A stretch of DNA of 64,000 nt from Loripinus fragilis (GCA_964019695.1 OZ026522.1:15312687-15376686); one strand, 5' to 3'. Positions 10,400 through 22,340 are shown, counted from the stretch's first letter. Notes: generated by a model from the letters alone, not told the origin. Made by a program: numbers and translations.

Positions 10400-11336
10400 T
10401 TTCGTTCTTTCAGACGAGGCAGACATGAGATTCCAAGTGTTTCGTATACGTGGCATCAATATATCCCGGTACTTTAACAATGTCTTATCTTGCACCATCT
10501 TGTTGCCAGTGTCTTTTAAAGGACCGTCTCTATAATGATGCAGTAGCGCAATATTCTCTTCCACTTTAATTTCTCTTTTAATTTGTCTAACGTCTATATC
10601 TGTATAGTTTGATACATAGTGTATTGTACATATGTATGTTCGACGCGGATTAATGATCACTTTTGAACGGATGTTATAAGGCAAAAGTATAGCACGTCGC
10701 TCGAGTATATTGAAAATTTGTCGCTCATTAGTTGGAATGGAGCTTTTTTTACTTTCTTTATGGACACGTTTTGTCGTTGATTTCACATTCAGTGGAAAGA
10801 ACGCATGTTGAAAGACATAGGAACCTGCTTCCGGTAATGGCAGCATCATGTCCTTCCATGTAATATCAGAACTTCTTCTTGGGATGATAAATTCATCTAG
10901 ATCTAATATTGCAATATATTTTGTATCATTTTGATGCTTTAAAATACAGTCATTTATAGCGGCCATCTGTCCAAAGTAATGTATCGAATTCTCGTCTAAT
11001 AATAGATTCCATGGATGCACTTCCGCGATGCCTCGTTTTGAGTAAAACTCTAAAACGTGACTGTCGGTATCTGTTACTGTATAATTATAAAAGACGAACA
11101 GCTCAACGCCAAGAATCCGATTTAATTCAATCCATTCTATAAGTTGGTATGTTATGGGAGTCTGGAAACGTAGTGGAGCTACACAAATTGTAAAGTTTCT
11201 CAGAATTTTTTTCGTAGATGAGAGCACAGGAAGTGAATGAAGAGGCATTGAACATTGTCCATTTTCAACGATAGACACAGAGATGGGATTACCAGTTATG
11301 GTGTTCAGAGGACATTCGATATAACTTGCGGAAAAC
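10397..11336 (-). CDS. GT92 family (DUF23) glycosyltransferase, exon 2 (catalytic domain)
   Basis: This terminal exon encodes residues 145-457 of a predicted 457-aa glycosyltransferase. GT92 enzymes transfer sugars, in the studied nematode case galactose to core fucose, in the Golgi lumen. Visible landmarks (full-protein numbering) are YIECPL (150-155), RNFTICVAPL (191-200), EWIELNRILG (212-221), HYFGQ (264-268), the metal/nucleotide-sugar DLDE motif (290-293), RSKVIINPRR (368-377) and HHYRD (411-415), all in the family's order. The exon opens after a good acceptor (pyrimidine tract then TTCTGTTACAG, AG at 11338-11337) and starts in phase 2, matching exon 1's donor. The frame has no ATG at its 5' end, so it is not a complete gene on its own. 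The TGA stop falls at the edge of a MITE, so the extreme C-terminus (SASSERTK) may be recently altered. Substrate is unknown. Confidence 0.9.
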
Positions 11337-11374
11337 CTGTAACAGAAATAAAATGTGGATAAAAAGAATAAGAA

Positions 11375-11730
11375 TCTATCATCATGTAAGTGAAGATGAG
11401 ATAGAAAAATCCACCCCGAGGATCACCGTTTGGCATCACGAGGCTTGCCGAGTGATGACAAACGGTGATCGCGAGGGACGGATTTTTTCTATCCCACCCT
11501 CAAGCTTAGCACCGGCCATCAAAAGCAATGGTTTGTACTGTAACAAATAAAATGTGGATAAAAAGAATAAGAATCGGGTGGGATAGAGAACATTCCGTCC
11601 CAAGGATCACCGTTGGGCATCGCGAGGCTTGCCGAGTGATGACAAACGGTGATCACGAGGGATGGACTTTTCTATCCCATCCTCAAGCTTGGCACAGGCC
11701 AGCAAAAGCAATGGTTTGTACTGGTCGGTA
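11375..11730 (+). mobile_element. Apex-hairpin MITE, tandem pair H2/H3 in the GT92 intron
   Basis: Two copies about 200 bp apart are each preceded by GTGGATAAAAAGAATAAGAA and followed by AAAAGCAATGGTTTGTACTG. H2 is a near-perfect hairpin (about 11399-11503) with apex CGAGGCTTGCCGAG at 11439-11452; H3 is centred near 11625 with the same apex. The pair begins about 40 bp upstream (gene sense) of the GT92 exon 2 acceptor. Confidence 0.8.
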
Positions 11731-11939
11731 GTCAACTTTAAAATGAATACTTTTGAAATAAATTGCCTCTCGGTGATAAGATAGAGAATGAGACAAAAAT
11801 CGGTAAATGATTTAAAAGCTTTCTACATCCAGTGATTTGTTGCTTAATAAATCATTGATAGTAGCAGATACAAGTCGCCCATGTATGTCCCCGACATGCA
11901 AGTAACAAAGACGTACAAACACCAATATATTGATCCGAC

Positions 11940-12125
11940 AAAGTGAGTCGGCGCCGAGCGAAGGCTCAGATCAGCATGGGCATCCGCCCAGTCTGATCAG
12001 TATTGGCAGTGCGCTCAACAGGTAACTAAGGACCAAGCTTTTGTCGTGCGGACAGCGTAGACTCTGATCAGACTGAGCTGATACCTAAGCTGATCTAAAT
12101 CTGCTTGTGACGCACAGCCACGTTA
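11940..12125. mobile_element. Palindromic MITE remnant
   Basis: CAGATCAGCATGGGCATCCG, CCCAGTCTGATCAG and CTCTGATCAGACTGAGCTGA are typical cores of the window's short palindromic elements. The ends (near GTGAGTCGGCGCC and GGTTTTCTCATG) are degraded. Confidence 0.5.
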
Positions 12126-12162
12126 TTGGTTTTCTCATGTTTCGACCAATTTGTAAAGACAA

Positions 12163-12401
12163 AATAAATGGACCACGACGCGAGGAAACCTGTCCTCGGG
12201 ACTTGTTAATACATACACCCAGACCAGCTTGCGAACCCGCGCAGTTGTTATTTATTTACTATAAGTTTCATCTCTAAGCTTGCTACAAGCGAAATTTCAG
12301 TTATCTAGCAAATCTCTGTAGCTGAGGAGACTTTTAGATTTTTAGTCTCGCTTTGTCGGAAACCCCGAAGACAGATATTCTCACGACGAGGCCCATTTAT
12401 A
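12163..12401. mobile_element. MITE family A (intronic copy)
   Basis: The inverted ends are ATAAATGGACCACGACGCGA and, complementary at the right, TCGTGAG / ACGAGGCCCATTTAT. The internal block CTAAGCTTGCTACAAGCG ... AATCTCTGTAGCTGAGGAGA is shared with the copy at 28971-29200. Confidence 0.8.
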
Positions 12402-12580
12402 GTTGGCCATCCAAATCGATAAAAGATGCACATTTTTGGTTTTGCTGGCATTTTTGAGTACATTTGTTAGACCACTTTTAACATAATATTTAGCATGTGT
12501 ACAAAGCCATAGGGGTAGATGCCAAGTCTGAATTTGCATATGAAGGCCAGAAATTAGGTCAAAGGTCATTGAGTGCAAAA
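12400..12580 (+). repeat. Intronic repeat, inverted partner at 16735-16915
   Basis: TAGTTGGCCATCC, GCATTTTTGAGTACATTTG, GATGCCAAGTCTG and AGGTCAAAGGTCA match the reverse complement of 16735-16915. The two inverted copies lie 4.2 kb apart in the same GT92 intron and could be two insertions or the ends of one large element. Confidence 0.7.
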
Positions 12581-12749
12581 ATGAGAAAATATGTACTACT
12601 GTAAAACAACTTCATGTTATTATATATAAACATATTTCATTTCAAGCCAAATTTTGTATGCTTTATAGTTATAAGTCTGAAAAACATTGAGAAAATGTTT
12701 TTTATAACTAAATGGTCATATGTCGACTTTAAAATGGGGTCAAAGGTCA
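12556..12749 (+). promoter_or_regulatory. DR1 nuclear-receptor-like sites carried by intronic repeats
   Basis: A perfect DR1, AGGTCAAAGGTCA, is at 12556-12568. GGGTCAAAGGTCA is at 12737-12749, and a reversed perfect DR1 (TGACCTTTGACCT) is at 16759-16771. DR1 is the known consensus for RXR/HNF4-type receptors. Because two of the three lie in repeat copies, and AAGGTCA-rich repeats are common in molluscs, function is only a possibility. Confidence 0.35.
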
Positions 12750-15700
12750 TCAAGTGCAATAATCGGAGCATTTTTTACAAACTGTGTTTCCTTTTTTTCT
12801 CTGGTCCAACAACAAGATGCTTTTTAAACTCTAAAAAGGGTAGAAGTCTTTTAAAAGGCTTAAATTGACATGTTTATCATTAAGGGAACCCCTTTGGAAA
12901 CATCCTTTTATGGATTTCACAAAGACAAACATCGTAAGTTTTGTGCAATTCTGTTGGAAATTCTCCTTCACTTGGGCTAAACTGAGACATATCGGTTACT
13001 TTAAGAGTTTGCTGCACCTCTCAAAAAGTAAAACTATTTTCAGTTTAGGACATGTCTTGGGGCCTTAGAAACCCATAATTTAATAACTTTTCTGTGGTCA
13101 TTCTTCTATAAATCACCTGTAATCAATGTTACCCTACTTGCATTAAAAATAACAGTACACACAGTACAAGGCTAATGTTGATTTATTTCAATAGTATTAG
13201 TGAAACAGTTTAAGCAATAAAGCTTTAAACTAGACATAAAATCAATTGCATACATCTGTGATATGTATTTCTGCTCGTCAGCGATACGTATGTTACATTT
13301 TATACTAAATTGCAGATAATGACTTTACAAATTACATGTATTATAATAAACCATGATGCATGACCTTAAATATACATGATATTGATTTATATTCTATTTG
13401 AAAATGTCCATTTTCATATATTTGAAGTTGTTTATAACTTTTAACTTGCAATGAAGTGAAATCAAGTAAATATTTAAATATGCTAATTAGTATGTAATTT
13501 GTACTGGCTTCAGCATGTAACGCATATCGGCTTACAGATTCATTTTCAATTATTTACATTGCATTGGAATTGACAAAATATATTTCATAATGAAAATAAA
13601 TGATAACTATATTAACAATAATGTATCTTAAATTGCTGCACATATATAAATGAGGTAACGTAGGTAACAAAAGGTGCCTTACATAAATGGATAAAGGTAG
13701 TAAATTGTTGTTACGCTGATATAAAATTTGTGTCTGCTCTTCACAGTTCGAATATACTACAAGCATTTTATTCTATATAAAACTTAATTTAAAAGAGTCC
13801 TATGGGTTGGTCTGCAATATGTGAATGTGTAATTTCCTGGTCTTACTCAATTACTTTTTGTCACTTGTTTGGTTCTTTTACATTCATATTGCAGTTTTCA
13901 GATTTCTACCAATGGTACATAACGATAAACATGCAATCTACATCATCATTTAAATATTGACTTAATATCAATAATTTACTTTAAATAGCATAGCAATATT
14001 TCATACATCTAGTGGCAAGGCAGGAATTAAGGCAGGGGTAGTGCTGAGTGTCTTCTATAGCAGGTATAGGCTTTTGAAAATTGCAAATATAACATCATCG
14101 TACAGAACCAGCATGGTTTATGTCCAAATATAGGATGTTACATAGATCTAGTATAATAGATTTTCCTTGTACGCTGATTTTTTTTAAATTTTCACTTTTC
14201 ACTGTTGACAATTACATTATAAAATTAATTTATCATCTGTCCCCATTAAAATCTTCTATTTTTTTGTTGAACTAGATTTCATATCATATTGTAATGATGA
14301 TTATCTTCTTATTTCTGCAGCAATTCTGATAGAAACTATTCTGCTTGTTAATCATCTTATACTAAGATTGGTTGAGGTAGGGTTACATGAGCCATGTAGC
14401 AGTCTTGTAAAACATCTGAACATATTTCATGGTAACATTCGAACGTTAGCGATACTTTATTTTAAAGATCAGTTAACTCTTTTATTCTTAGGCATAAAAC
14501 AAAAACATGACTCCCAAAATTCACTAGTATGGTTTGGATCTCTGAAACTCACAGATTAAACTGAATGTTGAAAAAGTAGTGTCACACGCAGCTGATTTCT
14601 CTGCTTTTCTTATTCACAGGATAGTTTGTTTTTAGTTTTGTTCACGCAGTATTTCATTTTGTTGAGCTATTTGTAACCCTAGTACATGTTTTATAGATGT
14701 CCTATGAAAAGTGAGTTATGGTCTGCTTGTTGGTTTTAAAAGGTTTATTAAAGGCTTATTGTGATAGTCTTAAATATATATGCAAACCCTTCGAAAATGT
14801 GAACAACATTGCTGACAACAGCTTGCAGAAAGCATTTTAAGCATAAACTTGCTCACTCTTGTACATATATCCTTGTAGATATTTGTGAAGACTAATACTG
14901 TTTGAGGACTGTCTTGTATTTAGAAAGGAAAGTAGTTCAGTTTTATTTCAAGAGTAATGCCATATTAAAACTACACATTTTGAGTACGTTACCAGTTACA
15001 AGTTATATCCAATCCGATATACTGCACTTGTATCTACGAGCAGTAGATGTATCAGTTAATGTTAGTCACCTACCTTATATGCAATCAATCCCTGTCTTAG
15101 CTAATCGTCATGGTTAACAGATAGATTCTAAACTAGGACAGGCGAGTTAACTTCCTTAGGATCTTATATACATCAAGCAAATCGGAGATGTTAAACCAAT
15201 GGATTATGCTAGTAAATGTACATATTAGATAACCATTTCAGGACACTCCAAATACTAAGAAATTGACCTCAACCTGATGGGAAACTATAAACACAGTCAA
15301 ATCATCAGGTACTCCAATATGGTGAATGCCTGTGTTCCCAAGAAGCCAAAATTAGAAAAAAGAAGGGAAATTTAATTTGGAAAAAAACTTGCATTGGAAA
15401 TTTTACAGTTAAAAAGAATAACATAAAGAAACACATGCCAATAACCTCATAGCATTTGATCTCTATCACCATTGCAAAACATAAAAGCAAAATATGTTTA
15501 AAATGATACTTCCATTGAATTTATTGACACTGAAACAGTTACAATATATAACAAGTTGCGCTGAGAAAGACAAAGATATATATTTTACGGTATCTTAAGC
15601 TTAAAATTAGAGGTTACCTTTAATATCATATCTATACTGCTTCTATATATGCAGGTAAACGTTTACACAAGCAGCATGTTTTCAATGAAATGCTGCTTTT

Positions 15701-16734
15701 GAATCCACATCATTTCATTAATATGTGCAAATGAAAGGACATCCCTACAGTTAAATGTTTAAAGTTATATGGTGGATTACCCTTAATATCAGGGCTATTT
15801 TCATGATAAAGCCCACAAAAAGTTAACAATGTTTCACTGGATGGTCATTATTATAAACGTACCTGTATATTAGCTTTATGTTATGTATGTTACCATCTGC
15901 TAACAGGTCATTGTGAAGACCAATGTGAGGATATATTCCTTCCAGTATATGGTATTTACCATATTCTAACATAGTTTCAGCACGCCTGAAGTTTTATGAA
16001 AGTTGGCTCGGTCTTTGTGTTTCATGAAGCTTTGCTTAGTATATGCAATTAGCAGGTAGTGGCCTTGTAAAAAGTATTTTACAATTACTCATAGATGGGA
16101 ACAAAAACAACAAATGTGTGAAATGAGAAAAGACATATATTTTAGTCCTATAAGCATGAGATCATGACCAAGTCCTCAGGAAAGCTGTAGCTAGGAACAT
16201 ATACCTTTGAGAAATGACTCAATTTCAGATGATAAAATGTAACGTAAGTAACAACTTAAACACATCTTATGTATAAAAGGATAGATAATTGCATATAATG
16301 ACGTATTTATACAAAGCATTAAGCAAAAATATTATTTTTTAAAAAATAAAATGGTTATTCTTAGGTGTATTACATTTTAATTGATTTTATACAGTAACGT
16401 ACTTTACATGCCTATTATGAATATTTGACGGCGGGAAACTTGGTAAACCATTGCTTTCCAAACATGATAGACACACAACTAGCAGGATAGCGATAAAAAA
16501 AATCTTCCATTAGGATAGAAGGGAACTTAAAATTTGAATTTTGCTCCTATATAAATAAAATATTGCTACCATTTTCACCGATTTTGCACTTAAATGACGT
16601 TTAATCCAAACACACATCATGCCTTGATGATGCTGTTTGTTTATATAACATGGCATAATTATCCAAAAGGGATTTTGCATTACTTTGAATCATAACTTTG
16701 GATAGTTAATTGATAAAAACGCTAAGATCTGGCG
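12750..16734. other. Intronic AT-rich sequence, no gene seen
   Basis: This is the central part of the 6.2 kb GT92 intron. I found no exon, RNA gene or convincing element ends. A degraded fragment of repeat D (TGGGTTGGTCTGCAATATGT) lies near 13805. Confidence 0.55.
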
Positions 16735-16915
16735 TATATACAAGAATTTGCACTCAGTTGACCTTTGACCTTATTCTGGGACTTTTTGGGCATTTCCAGA
16801 CTTGGCATCCATCCCTATTCTTCTTAAAACACATCAAGATACACTTTGAGCATGGATGCCAAAATGTACTCAAAAATGCCAACAGAATTTTTTTTCAGGC
16901 TCTGGATGGCCAACT
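16735..16915 (-). repeat. Intronic repeat, inverted partner of 12400-12580
   Basis: Its reverse complement aligns with 12400-12580, including GGATGCCAAGTCTG and GCATTTTTGAGTACATTTTG. Short peptides from both copies look alike only because the DNA does. Confidence 0.7.
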
Positions 16916-17211
16916 ATTAGGTAAAGTCGCGTATATTCAGACGGCCAGCTAAATTCGGACAGCGATTTTGCGTGTTTCATGTCTTAATTATTTGAATAAA
17001 AAATAAACTTATCAAGCAAACAATGAAAATCTTGATGAGACGGCTCATCTTGATTTCCACTGTTTGCAAATGTATGTCCGAATTTACCTTATGTCCGAAG
17101 TTACCCGCCTTTACCCTAATCAAAAATTAGAGAATTATTTTCAATGAATGTGCAATTGACCATGTACATGAACTGTTTTAATGCACTCTTTTTAAAAGAT
17201 GTGCATTTTGT

Positions 17212-17400
17212 TCGATTGATTTGATTCTTTACGTCCCATCAACAATCTTTTAGTTAAACAGGGACGGGTCTTCCTGGGTTGAACCAGTACTAAGCTTGGA
17301 TAAATGCGTCTTGCTCAAGGACCACAACGCAGTGACGCCGGTGAGGTTCGAACCCGCGGCCCATCGACCTCGAGTCAAGCACTCTACCACTGAGCCACTG
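17212..17400 (-). mobile_element. tRNA-derived SINE (copy 2) with 11-bp target-site duplication
   Basis: On the minus strand it reads CAGTGGCTCAGTGGTAGAGT (A box), a near-intact B box GGTTCGAACC, the shared body and an AATCAAATCA tail. GTGCATTTTGT flanks it on both sides (17201-17211 and 17401-17411). It sits in the GT92 intron, in the gene's own sense, about 120 bp downstream of the exon 1 donor. Confidence 0.92.
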
Positions 17401-17517
17401 GTGCATTTTGTAAATAATGTTTTGATGTATTTAATTTTGTTTTATACGGCTACAAGTGTACACCTCTTTAAAGGTAAATTAATGAAATAAAGAAACAAGT
17501 AAAGTGGCTTGAGTTAC

Positions 17518-17951
17518 CTTTTCTTGTGGTGATGCGGCAAATAGACAACAGTAGCCTCTGTCGTTGTCAAGGAAACTCCCCGCTTTTCACTTCTAGTCCA
17601 AATTTGACAAAAGAACGTGGAATCATTCCACTTTTCATTTACTCCTATTACTCGTATTATACCATTGACTCTGAACGCTGAATAGACAAAGGCGTTACCA
17701 GAAGTAGTGCCATTTTGCCAGTCCATAGTCTCACTCTGTCCAAAGCCAGGGAACCTTAATGGTGAACAGTTGGCCATGGTCATGTTCGTAAGGCCTTCAT
17801 AGCCCACCAAGTAGAAGGATTTCAGCAGATGAGTTGCCTTTTGAGTAAAGGAGCCAATAATTGGGCTGTTGTACTCCAGACTTATTATAAGAGTTAGTGA
17901 ATAGAAACACAGGGATACGATTACAAATCGTGCAATTTTTTTCAGTTCCAT
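17518..17951 (-). CDS. GT92 family glycosyltransferase, exon 1 (N-terminus, signal anchor)
   Basis: This encodes residues 1-144 plus two bases of codon 145. The ATG at 17951-17949 is preceded two codons upstream by an in-frame TAG, which supports this start. Residues 9-25 (FVIVSLCFYSLTLIISL) form a hydrophobic segment after a basic stretch, as expected for a type II Golgi membrane anchor. The lumenal part contains NAFVYSAFRVNGIIRVIGV, resembling the N-terminal region of GT92 proteins. The exon ends AAAAG before a strong donor, GTAACT (17517-17512). The split codon AG|G completes as Arg with exon 2 at 11336, giving an uninterrupted reading ...HHHKKRFSASYIECPL. The 5' UTR may itself be spliced: TCCATTGCAG lies about 25 bp upstream. 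A hairpin MITE begins about 20-35 bp upstream of the ATG. Confidence 0.88.
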
Positions 17952-17971
17952 TTGTGTCTATTTTTGGGTCT

Positions 17972-18745
17972 TTTTCTGCAATGGACTATAAGAATCTATC
18001 ATGAGTGTAAGGGTAGGATAGAAAATTCCGTCCCGAGAATCACCGTTTGGCATCACGAGGCTTGCCGAGTGATGTCAAACGGTGATCCCGAGGGACGGAT
18101 TTATCTATCCTACCCTCACACGAATTATAGATTATTTTTCTTACTCACCACTGTTTTTATAATTTTAAAATAAGCTACAGAAGTCCCTGAATAAGCTTAG
18201 ATGCAATTTCACATGATGACGTCACATTACCATAATATTGTAGTATGGCCGATGCTTTTTTCTTTGATCTTTGCTGATGTTTAAATCAGACACCCTAGAA
18301 TAACGACAAAGGAGGAGCTTAAAACCATACTCTAACTTCCAATTTTAGTTAAACAGCGATGTAGGCGGGAACTTCCTAAATAGCGACAACTTAACCCGTA
18401 GGTCAATGTAATATAATTGACAGATTAGGCCGGATGCTGGGAGGAGCAAATGTTAATTTCGTCAGGTGTCAGTAAGACGTGTTTATTTGCGCCTGCGCCA
18501 TACTACAAGCTAAATAAAGGATTTTTCCTCGGCTTTCTGTTTAAACCGGCCCACCTCGCGGTTTAAACAGAAAGCCTCGGAAAAGTATCCTTTATCTATT
18601 ACATGCCGTCACTTGACGACCACGCGTGTGAGTTCCAATACAACCAATGTATGAAGCCTTCACGTGACAGGCTGGGTAAGATAGCCTGGGTAAGATAAGA
18701 TTTTCTATCTAATGGTAAAATCTCAGATATCCTTATCCGGTGTAC
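17972..18745 (+). mobile_element. Apex-hairpin MITE H4, interrupted by another palindromic insertion
   Basis: The left part (17972-18215) has the hairpin with apex CGAGGCTTGCCGAG and the downstream AAGTCCCTGAATAAGC block. The right part (about 18600-18745) resumes with GTCACTTGACGACCACG, TCACGTGACAGGCTGGG and GGTAAAATCTCAGATATCC. Between them lies a roughly 0.36 kb foreign segment with its own long hairpin at 18512-18599. Confidence 0.75.
18512..18599. repeat. Long hairpin inside the H4 insertion
   Basis: About 37 bp pair: the left arm contains CCTCGGCTTTCTGTTTAAAC and the right arm GTTTAAACAGAAAGCCTCGG, around the loop GCCCACCTCG. It probably belongs to a separate small element inserted in H4. 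Confidence 0.7.
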
Positions 18746-19019
18746 AAGACAAAATTATCCTGTCAAAATGAAATCGTAATTTGAGTCAGGACGTGAGATG
18801 CTTACATATTAAGTGCTCTTCACGTACGTCGAGGAGTTACACTAAGACTATCTGGCACAGATGCGCAGTCACATACACAATGCAACGAATAAGTTGAAGG
18901 CTTAGTTCAAACCCCAGTCGATGTACACGTAGCTGCGTACATGCGTTATATATATGAGATAAAACATTTATACTCATATGATGGCTCTTTTTGCACTGAA
19001 TTTCTTCTGAGAGTTTGTC

Positions 19020-19266
19020 ATTTGAGCCGCGACATGTGAATTCCAACAATGTGGCATTTTGACAAGTATAGACTCAGACGAGCCTGTGCAGCCTCCCTTA
19101 AACCTTAGAAACTCCAAATGATGTTCCGCCAGAAGCTATATACTCAAAGAATATTCAAGCGACTAGCAAAGGCTCTGACCAGACTGCGCATATGCGCAGG
19201 CTGATCTGAGGCTTTGCTGGTCGCACAAACCACATTGTTGGAAATCTCATGTAACGGCTCATTTTA
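19020..19266. mobile_element. MITE family B (copy 1)
   Basis: The inverted ends are TTGAGCCGCGACATGTGAAT...CCAACAATGTGG and CCACATTGTTGG...CTCATGTAACGGCTCA. The internal hairpin core is CAGACTGCGCATATGCGCAG. Full or partial relatives lie at 34923, 35741, 43995 and 46433. Confidence 0.82.
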
Positions 19267-20910
19267 AGTATGTGCAGAAATTGTGTCACATGTGGCGTCA
19301 TGCAAAATTCGAATACTAAATTTGCCGTTTTTATCCGCTAAAAGCAATTTTGCTTATCTGAAATATTAGAAATATGCAATATGCAGGTTTTCGGGCATCG
19401 TCCAAGTTTATTGTTTTTTATTTCGACAGTAACATGAAAAGATATGACAGTGAACTGCCATATTAAAGACCCGACCTCATAGAAGTGATGGAAATTAAAA
19501 TTGATTTTACTACATCAACAAATGTTCATACTAGGTTTTTTTTATAAAAGTGTAAGGGAATGCCTGGATTGTTGAAGAAATGACATAAAAGCTAACACAA
19601 TTTGTAATTATTGTGTCCCTGTTGTCACAAGCTTCCTATAATTCGAATTTTCGATAATTTGAAATTAAATCTCCAGTACCTTGGACTTCAAAATTACGAG
19701 ATTCGACTATATTTATATTTTATATTTATCATTCAAGGGTCCATTTTCAATTTTCACCGAACATGACTGGTTTTCCAGATATTTTACATTATTTCAGACA
19801 TAACGGCGTTTTTGTAACAGGCAAAACTCCAAATTTCCGCGCTCAACGTCATTGCGATAAATGTTTCATGTAAGTAAACGAAAAGCGTTGTTGGAGAAGC
19901 ACCAAACGGGCGTGCAAACGGGCATCAACGTGGAAACAGTTTGCACCAAGATCAGGTCCGACGTTTTGTTAGGGTCTAATATGGATCTAAACTTTTTTGC
20001 AAATGTTATCAGCAGTCGACACTAGTAGACACAGACACGTGCTGGTTCAACCCATCCCAACATAACTGAAAAACTGTTGACTAGGTCTAACTCATTACCA
20101 CACATTTTCCGCACTGCGAAATTACCAGCATGCAAAGAGTATTCCACTTTGTGGTGGTAAGGCCATATTAGTTGAGTCGCTGTATCTATCAGTACCCTTT
20201 ACCTGGAAAGCTTGTCTGTGTTTTGATAAAACTGGTTGTAATAAAAGAATTTCGCATTGAATTTTAAAACTCGGACGAATATGATATCCAAACTATGACG
20301 TCGGTGTCCCAATAGACAATTGTCGGGTTTCAGTGTTACATGTAATATATGTGGATATATTAAACGTTTAGCCAGGGACCTTTTCCCAAGGCCGGTTAGA
20401 CTGACAGTCCATGTCAGTTTAAGAGAATTTTTTTAGTCTGGTTCCCTAGATCCACCTATCTATTGAGTTGATAACAGGGCACCAGTTTAGAATTATTTGT
20501 GTAAGTCTCCTTTACCCTAAAGTAATTACAAATAAAAATAAATAGATCTTAATGATAATAATTGAAAAGATCTTATTATAAATAAAACAGATCGTATATT
20601 AAAATGCATTTCGATTCGACCGTCAAAGACACAGTTCCCAGGAAATGATTCTGGGTTTAGCCCCACAACTGTGTAACTTTCGACCGGAACTACTTGTGTA
20701 AGTCTCATTTAGGGTATTACAATAATAGAAACAAATGAATGCTTAGGTACGATTTGATCGGGTCCCAAAAATAAAAGCAAAATTAACCGAAAGAGGTGGT
20801 AGCTGCGCTGTCATCCCATTTGGTGTAAAATTCACTTACTTGTTTACTAAAACAACTGGATGCCAACATTTCCAAGTGATACATGTTAAAAGGCAAGTTC
20901 TGTGTTCAAA
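19267..20910. other. No gene; old repeat scraps including a SINE tail
   Basis: GCTGGTTCAACCCATCC ... AACTGAAAAACTGTTGACTA (20041-20078) resembles the 3' half of the tRNA-derived SINE without its head. AATTCGAATTTTCGATAATT near 19640 recalls 38730-38790. No exon is seen. Confidence 0.4.
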
Positions 20911-21407
20911 ACTATACTGACGGGCTTTAAAAACGCTACACTAGGAATGCAGCTTTAATGTATGTCTCAAAAAAGAATGCAAAGCAATCAAATTGATTGT
21001 ATTTTAAAGAGTGTGCAATTATGAGTAACACATGAAAAATGTGTCCATTCAAGTTAATTTAAAGCTCTTAAAATGTCCAGTCTTTGAGATAGGGGTCAAC
21101 TCTTTCATTTGGCTTCCATTTTGATTGGCAGGTCTCTGGTATAACGGTTCTGCCTTTTTGAAGTTAATCTGTGTGTACCCGCTCATTCGATGACTTAAAA
21201 ACTCTGCTACTTAAGAAATGTTTCAGTTACGAAAACTTTACTAAGCAATAACGTCGTCGAGTTTAGTTGTACAATTAAAACTTAAGTGCTGACTGAAGAA
21301 GCCACTTCATGGTGGCATTATCAAAGCAAAGAAAATTTACAATCATCTGTCTTTTGTAAGATATAACAGGAAGTTAGTGTAGCGTTTTTAAAGCCTGTCA
21401 GTATAGT
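20911..21407. mobile_element. MITE with ~33-bp terminal inverted repeats
   Basis: The left end ACTATACTGACGGGCTTTAA...AACGCTACACTA and the right end TGTAGCGTTTTTAAAGCCTG...TCAGTATAGT are inverted copies with one mismatch. The roughly 0.5 kb interior has no coding frame. I saw no other copy in the window. Confidence 0.78.
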
Positions 21408-21899
21408 AAAATTTAATCATCAATGTCTAAACCTTAAACTTATTCTAGATAATCATAACCATTACATTTTATAAATGTCCTCCAATTTCATCGAAAAATG
21501 TCCTAATCAAAGAGAAACTGCCCTATCTTAAATCATATATGTCATAGAAGCTGTCGGATGAGACTTTAAGCCGTTGCCCCGTCTTCTGAGACGCTTTAAA
21601 ACCAGAAACACTGCCGGTTGAGCCTTCGGGAGTTCCTGGACTTAGAACCACAAAAACTATAAACCCACCCGGCCAGTACTTGTACAGCCAAGGAACACGA
21701 CAACAAACAATATAGAGGCACTTTCTAATTCAATATGAATTAGATCATAAGAAATCCAGTAGATATAAAGATAATTGTAATTTATATATAAAATTATTAG
21801 GGGAAATAAGAACGAATTCAAAGATCAAAACAAAGAATTGTGTCAAAGAAACATTGACTACTATGACTCCCACATGTATAGATACTTCCTTATGACTGT
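21408..21899. other. No gene seen
   Basis: AT-rich, with a short GC-richer patch near 21550-21680 that looks like repeat debris. Confidence 0.4.
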
Positions 21900-22340
21900 T
21901 TTTGTATTCGAGAATCGAATCATGCCTCGGGTGTATATAAGGAGCCTTATGCGTAGTACTATGTACCAAAAAGCTTCCGATTTTGTTAGCCAGAACTGGC
22001 GAATGGAAAATTAGTTCTGTAGCATGTGGGTTCAGCTCTATTAAAATCGATAATTCTGATTATCCGAACAGTTTAATCAGCAGAATAAATGAAGTTTATG
22101 TATTTTTCAATGAAACATATAGCTATATTTTATATAAATAAGAACATAAACTCATTTAAGCCATTTCTTTTACTGCAATCACACTTGTCATCGTGTTAAC
22201 ACGGACTCTGTGGCGCCAGCGTCACATTATATAACGTCAGCGTCACGTTATCACCCGCGTTTTCAAAGTAGATCCTCGATGTATATCCGTGGTCTGATTC
22301 CACGGAATTTCGCGGAATAGGCCGAGGCAGTTCCGATTGC
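21900..22340 (-). repeat. Diverged repeat, inverted partner at 59785-60310
   Basis: On the minus strand it reads GGAATTCCGTGG / CGATCCTC landmarks, AACGTGACGCTGACG and TTCATTTATTCTGCTGATTA, then GTACATAGTACTACGC. These occur in the same order at 59785-60310. The pair lies 38 kb apart in opposite orientation. Confidence 0.65.

Noticed and set aside
12381..12578. Peptide similarity between 12381-12578 (minus) and 16710-16952 (plus)
   Set aside because: The similarity comes from an inverted DNA repeat. Neither frame has splice context or a domain.
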